From contig NZ_CP030073.1 in assembly GCF_003261055.1 (NCBI RefSeq), positions 7,440,001 to 7,504,000 on the forward strand: a DNA stretch of 64,000 nucleotides. The letters run 5' to 3'. The position numbers and the translations under genes were made by a program. Within the stretch, counting starts at the first letter, position 1. Each line of letters begins with the position of its first letter. Below the pieces are notes generated by a model. It had not been told where the DNA came from and did not search any database. It was given only the letters and a program-made list of their open reading frames with translations. The DNA comes from Streptomyces cadmiisoli (GTDB taxonomy: Bacteria > Actinomycetota > Actinomycetes > Streptomycetales > Streptomycetaceae). Shown piece after piece: positions 61,961 through 64,000 of the stretch.

Positions 61961-64000
61961 CGCACGGTCCCTCGCAGCTCCACCAGTCCGGCCAGTTCCG
62001 CGTCCGTCAGTTCCGTCAGCGCGGCCTCGCCGGAGCCGAGCACCGCGTCGGCCAGCGCCCGCTTGCGGGTGAGCATGTCTGCGATCCGGTCCTCGATCGT
62101 TCCCTCCGCGATCAGCCGGTGCACCTGGACCGGCCGGTCCTGGCCGATGCGGTACGCCCGGTCGGTGGCCTGTGCCTCGACGGCGGGGTTCCACCAGCGG
62201 TCGTAGTGCACGACGTGCTCGGCCCTGGTGAGGTTCAGGCCCGTGCCCGCGGCCTTCAGCGACAGCAGGAAGACCGGGACCTCACCGTCCTGGAATCGGC
62301 TCACCATGGCCTCGCGCTCCGGTACGGGCGTGCCGCCGTGCAGGAACTGGCAGGGGACACCCCGGTCGGCGAGGTGCCGTTCGACGATGCGGGCCATCCC
62401 CACGTACTGCGTGAAGACGAGCACGCTCGCCCCCTCGGCGAGGATCGTGTCGAGCAGCTCGTCCAGCAGGTCCAGCTTCCCGGAGCGGCCGGCGATTCTC
62501 GGCCGCTCCTCCTTCAGGTACTGCGCGGGATGGTTGCAGATCTGCTTCAGAGCGGTCAGCAGCTTCACGATCAGTCCGCGCCGCGCCATGCTGTCGGCGT
62601 CGGAGATCTCGGCGAGCGTCTCCCGCACGACCGCCTCGTACAGGCCCGCCTGCTCCGCGGTGAGCGACACGGCGCGGTCGGTCTCCGTCTTCGGGGGCAG
62701 CTCGGGGGCGATACCCGGATCCGACTTCCGACGGCGCAGCAGGAAGGGACGGACCAGCCGGGTGAGGCGCTCCGCGGCCGCCGGGTCGCGACCGCTCTCC
62801 ACGGCCTGCGCGTAGCGCGTGTGGAAGGCGCCGAGCCGGCCCAGCAGCCCCGGGGTCGTCCAGTCGAGGACGGCCCACAGTTCGGACAGGTTGTTCTCCA
62901 CCGGCGTTCCGGTGAGCGCCACACGCGCGCGTGCGCCGATGGAACGCAGCCGGCGCGCGGTCTCCGAGTACGGGTTCTTCACGTGCTGGGCCTCGTCCGC
63001 AACCACCAGGCCCCACGGCACCTCGGCCAGTCGGCCCGAGTCGAGGCGCATCGTGCCGTACGTGGTGAGGACGAACTCACCGTCGGCCAGGTCGTCCAGG
63101 GCACGCCGCGACCCGTGGAAACGACGCACGGGCGTGCCGGGCGCGAACCTCTCGATCTCGCGCTGCCAGTTGCCCATCAGGGACGTCGGGCAGACCACGA
63201 GCGTCGGTCCGGCGGCCGACGGGTCGGACTGCCGGTGCAGATGCAGGGCGATCAGTGTGATCGTCTTGCCGAGTCCCATGTCGTCGGCGAGACAGCAGCC
63301 CAGTCCGAGGGACGTCATCCCGGCGAGCCAGCTCAGACCCCGCCGCTGGTAGTCGCGCAGTTCCGCGGCGAGCGCGGCGGGCTGTGCGACAGGTTCTTGA
63401 GCCTCCGGATCCGCGAGCCGCTCGCGCAACGCGGCCAGCCACCCGGTCGGCTGCACCTCGACCCGGCGGCCGTCCACCTCGGTCGAGCCCGTCAGGGCGG
63501 CACCGAGCGCGTCGATGGGCGTGACCTTCCGATCCCGCTGGGCGCGGGCGCGGCGCACCTCCTGAGGGTCGATCAGCACCCACTGGTCGCGCAGCCGCAC
63601 CACGGGCCGGTTCGCCTCGGCGAGGCGGTCCAGTTCCGCGCGCGTGAGCCGCTGCTCGCCCAGGGCGAACCACCAGTCGAAGGCGAGCAGCGCGTCGGCG
63701 GACAGGAACGACGGCGTGTCCGCGGCGAGCCGGCGCGCGGCCGTCCCGTCGTCCGCGGGACCCACGACGGCACGGGCGGTCAGCTCGCGGGTCAGTTCCC
63801 TGGGCCAGTGGACGTCCACGCCGCTGCCGGCGAGGGCCGCCGCGCCCTCGCCTACAAGCTCCGTGACCTCCTCGTCGGCGAGTTCGACGGCATCCGGCAC
63901 CGGGGCGGACAGCAGGGGCGTCAGCGCGGGCCAGGCGCGGGCCGCCCGGCGCAGCGAGAGGAGGACGTCCATCCGCGCGCGCGGACCGAAGGCGCCCTGC
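61957..64000 (-). CDS. SNF2-family DEAD/DEAH ATPase (N-terminus outside window)
   Basis: At least 681 residues are visible; the frame continues beyond 64000, where QGAFGPRAR precedes the ATG at 63972, so that ATG is internal. SNF2 motifs: I DDMGLGKTITLIALHL, II VADEAQHVKN (DEAQ instead of DEAH), III ALTGTPVENNLSELWAVLDW, IV VLVFTQYVGMARIV, V GTGLNLTRAEHVVHYDRWWNPAVE, VI ATDRAYRIGQDRPVQVHRLIAEGTIEDRI. A bacterial SNF2_N (DUF3670-like) domain precedes the motor. Couples ATP to DNA translocation; cellular role in Streptomyces unknown. Confidence 0.95.
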   Translation of the reverse strand, partial: QGAFGPRARMDVLLSLRRAARAWPALTPLLSAPVPDAVELADEEVTELVGEGAAALAGSGVDVHWPRELTRELTARAVVGPADDGTAARRLAADTPSFLSADALLAFDWWFALGEQRLTRAELDRLAEANRPVVRLRDQWVLIDPQEVRRARAQRDRKVTPIDALGAALTGSTEVDGRRVEVQPTGWLAALRERLADPEAQEPVAQPAALAAELRDYQRRGLSWLAGMTSLGLGCCLADDMGLGKTITLIALHLHRQSDPSAAGPTLVVCPTSLMGNWQREIERFAPGTPVRRFHGSRRALDDLADGEFVLTTYGTMRLDSGRLAEVPWGLVVADEAQHVKNPYSETARRLRSIGARARVALTGTPVENNLSELWAVLDWTTPGLLGRLGAFHTRYAQAVESGRDPAAAERLTRLVRPFLLRRRKSDPGIAPELPPKTETDRAVSLTAEQAGLYEAVVRETLAEISDADSMARRGLIVKLLTALKQICNHPAQYLKEERPRIAGRSGKLDLLDELLDTILAEGASVLVFTQYVGMARIVERHLADRGVPCQFLHGGTPVPEREAMVSRFQDGEVPVFLLSLKAAGTGLNLTRAEHVVHYDRWWNPAVEAQATDRAYRIGQDRPVQVHRLIAEGTIEDRIADMLTRKRALADAVLGSGEAALTELTDAELAGLVELRGTVR

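Overview
The window is a high-GC actinobacterial chromosome segment, almost certainly Streptomyces. The signs are strong G/C bias at codon third positions, many GTG/TTG starts, purine-rich ribosome binding sites of the GGAGG type, and families typical of the genus: Scr1-type XRE regulators paired with DUF397 proteins, SpoIIE-type PP2C phosphatases, an S-adenosyl methyltransferase of the DUF574 type, and a streptomycete intergenic palindrome. The order bioF, urease, rocD, pfkA, xylBA resembles the S. coelicolor chromosome as I remember it; this was not checked. There are no tRNA or rRNA genes, insertion sequences, CRISPR arrays or PKS/NRPS clusters. The region reads as chromosomal metabolism and signalling, not a mobile island.

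Layout. 1-6.1 kb: the end of bioF; an XRE/DUF397 pair divergent from a small ATP-binding protein; a secreted NlpC/P60 endopeptidase behind a candidate c-di-AMP (ydaO) riboswitch; an ABC-2 type permease divergent from its TetR regulator. 6.2-10.8 kb: urease operon ureABC-F-G-D. 10.9-18.0 kb: secreted tripeptidyl aminopeptidase, an NAD-dependent epimerase, a lysophospholipid acyltransferase, and a second module (ATP-binding protein, XRE, DUF397, methyltransferase). 18.2-25.4 kb: a large membrane NACHT NTPase and two SpoIIE-type phosphatases, one broken by a single-base frameshift. 25.6-28.3 kb: rocD-ddaH and an Lrp regulator. 28.3-32.4 kb: a LytTR regulator, a DUF485-like protein, an acetate-type symporter and a LytS-type kinase in one operon. 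32.4-37.1 kb: a 56-aa membrane protein, a Ser/Thr kinase whose DFG motif reads GHG, a CtaG-type oxidase assembly protein and pfkA.

37.3-47.7 kb: GatD/MurT for lipid II amidation, peptide deformylase, a TetR/acyl-CoA dehydrogenase divergent pair, a DUF6213-like protein, succinate-semialdehyde dehydrogenase, Nudix hydrolase, ATP-dependent DNA ligase, and an FAD oxidoreductase divergent from an XRE-cupin regulator. 47.9-51.1 kb: a quinone oxidoreductase and two acyl-CoA dehydrogenases that look like the two subunits of a heteromeric enzyme. 51.3-55.6 kb: secreted and cell-envelope enzymes plus an acetamidase. 55.9-59.9 kb: xylose genes, with xylB and a ROK repressor divergent from xylA. 60.0-64 kb: a small membrane protein with PTEL repeats, a SWIM zinc-finger protein and a SNF2 helicase that runs off the end.

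Several divergent intergenic regions carry clear inverted or direct repeats that look like operators, two of them sitting on promoters whose predicted start site is the start codon itself (leaderless mRNA). Many convergent or terminal gene ends carry perfect hairpins.
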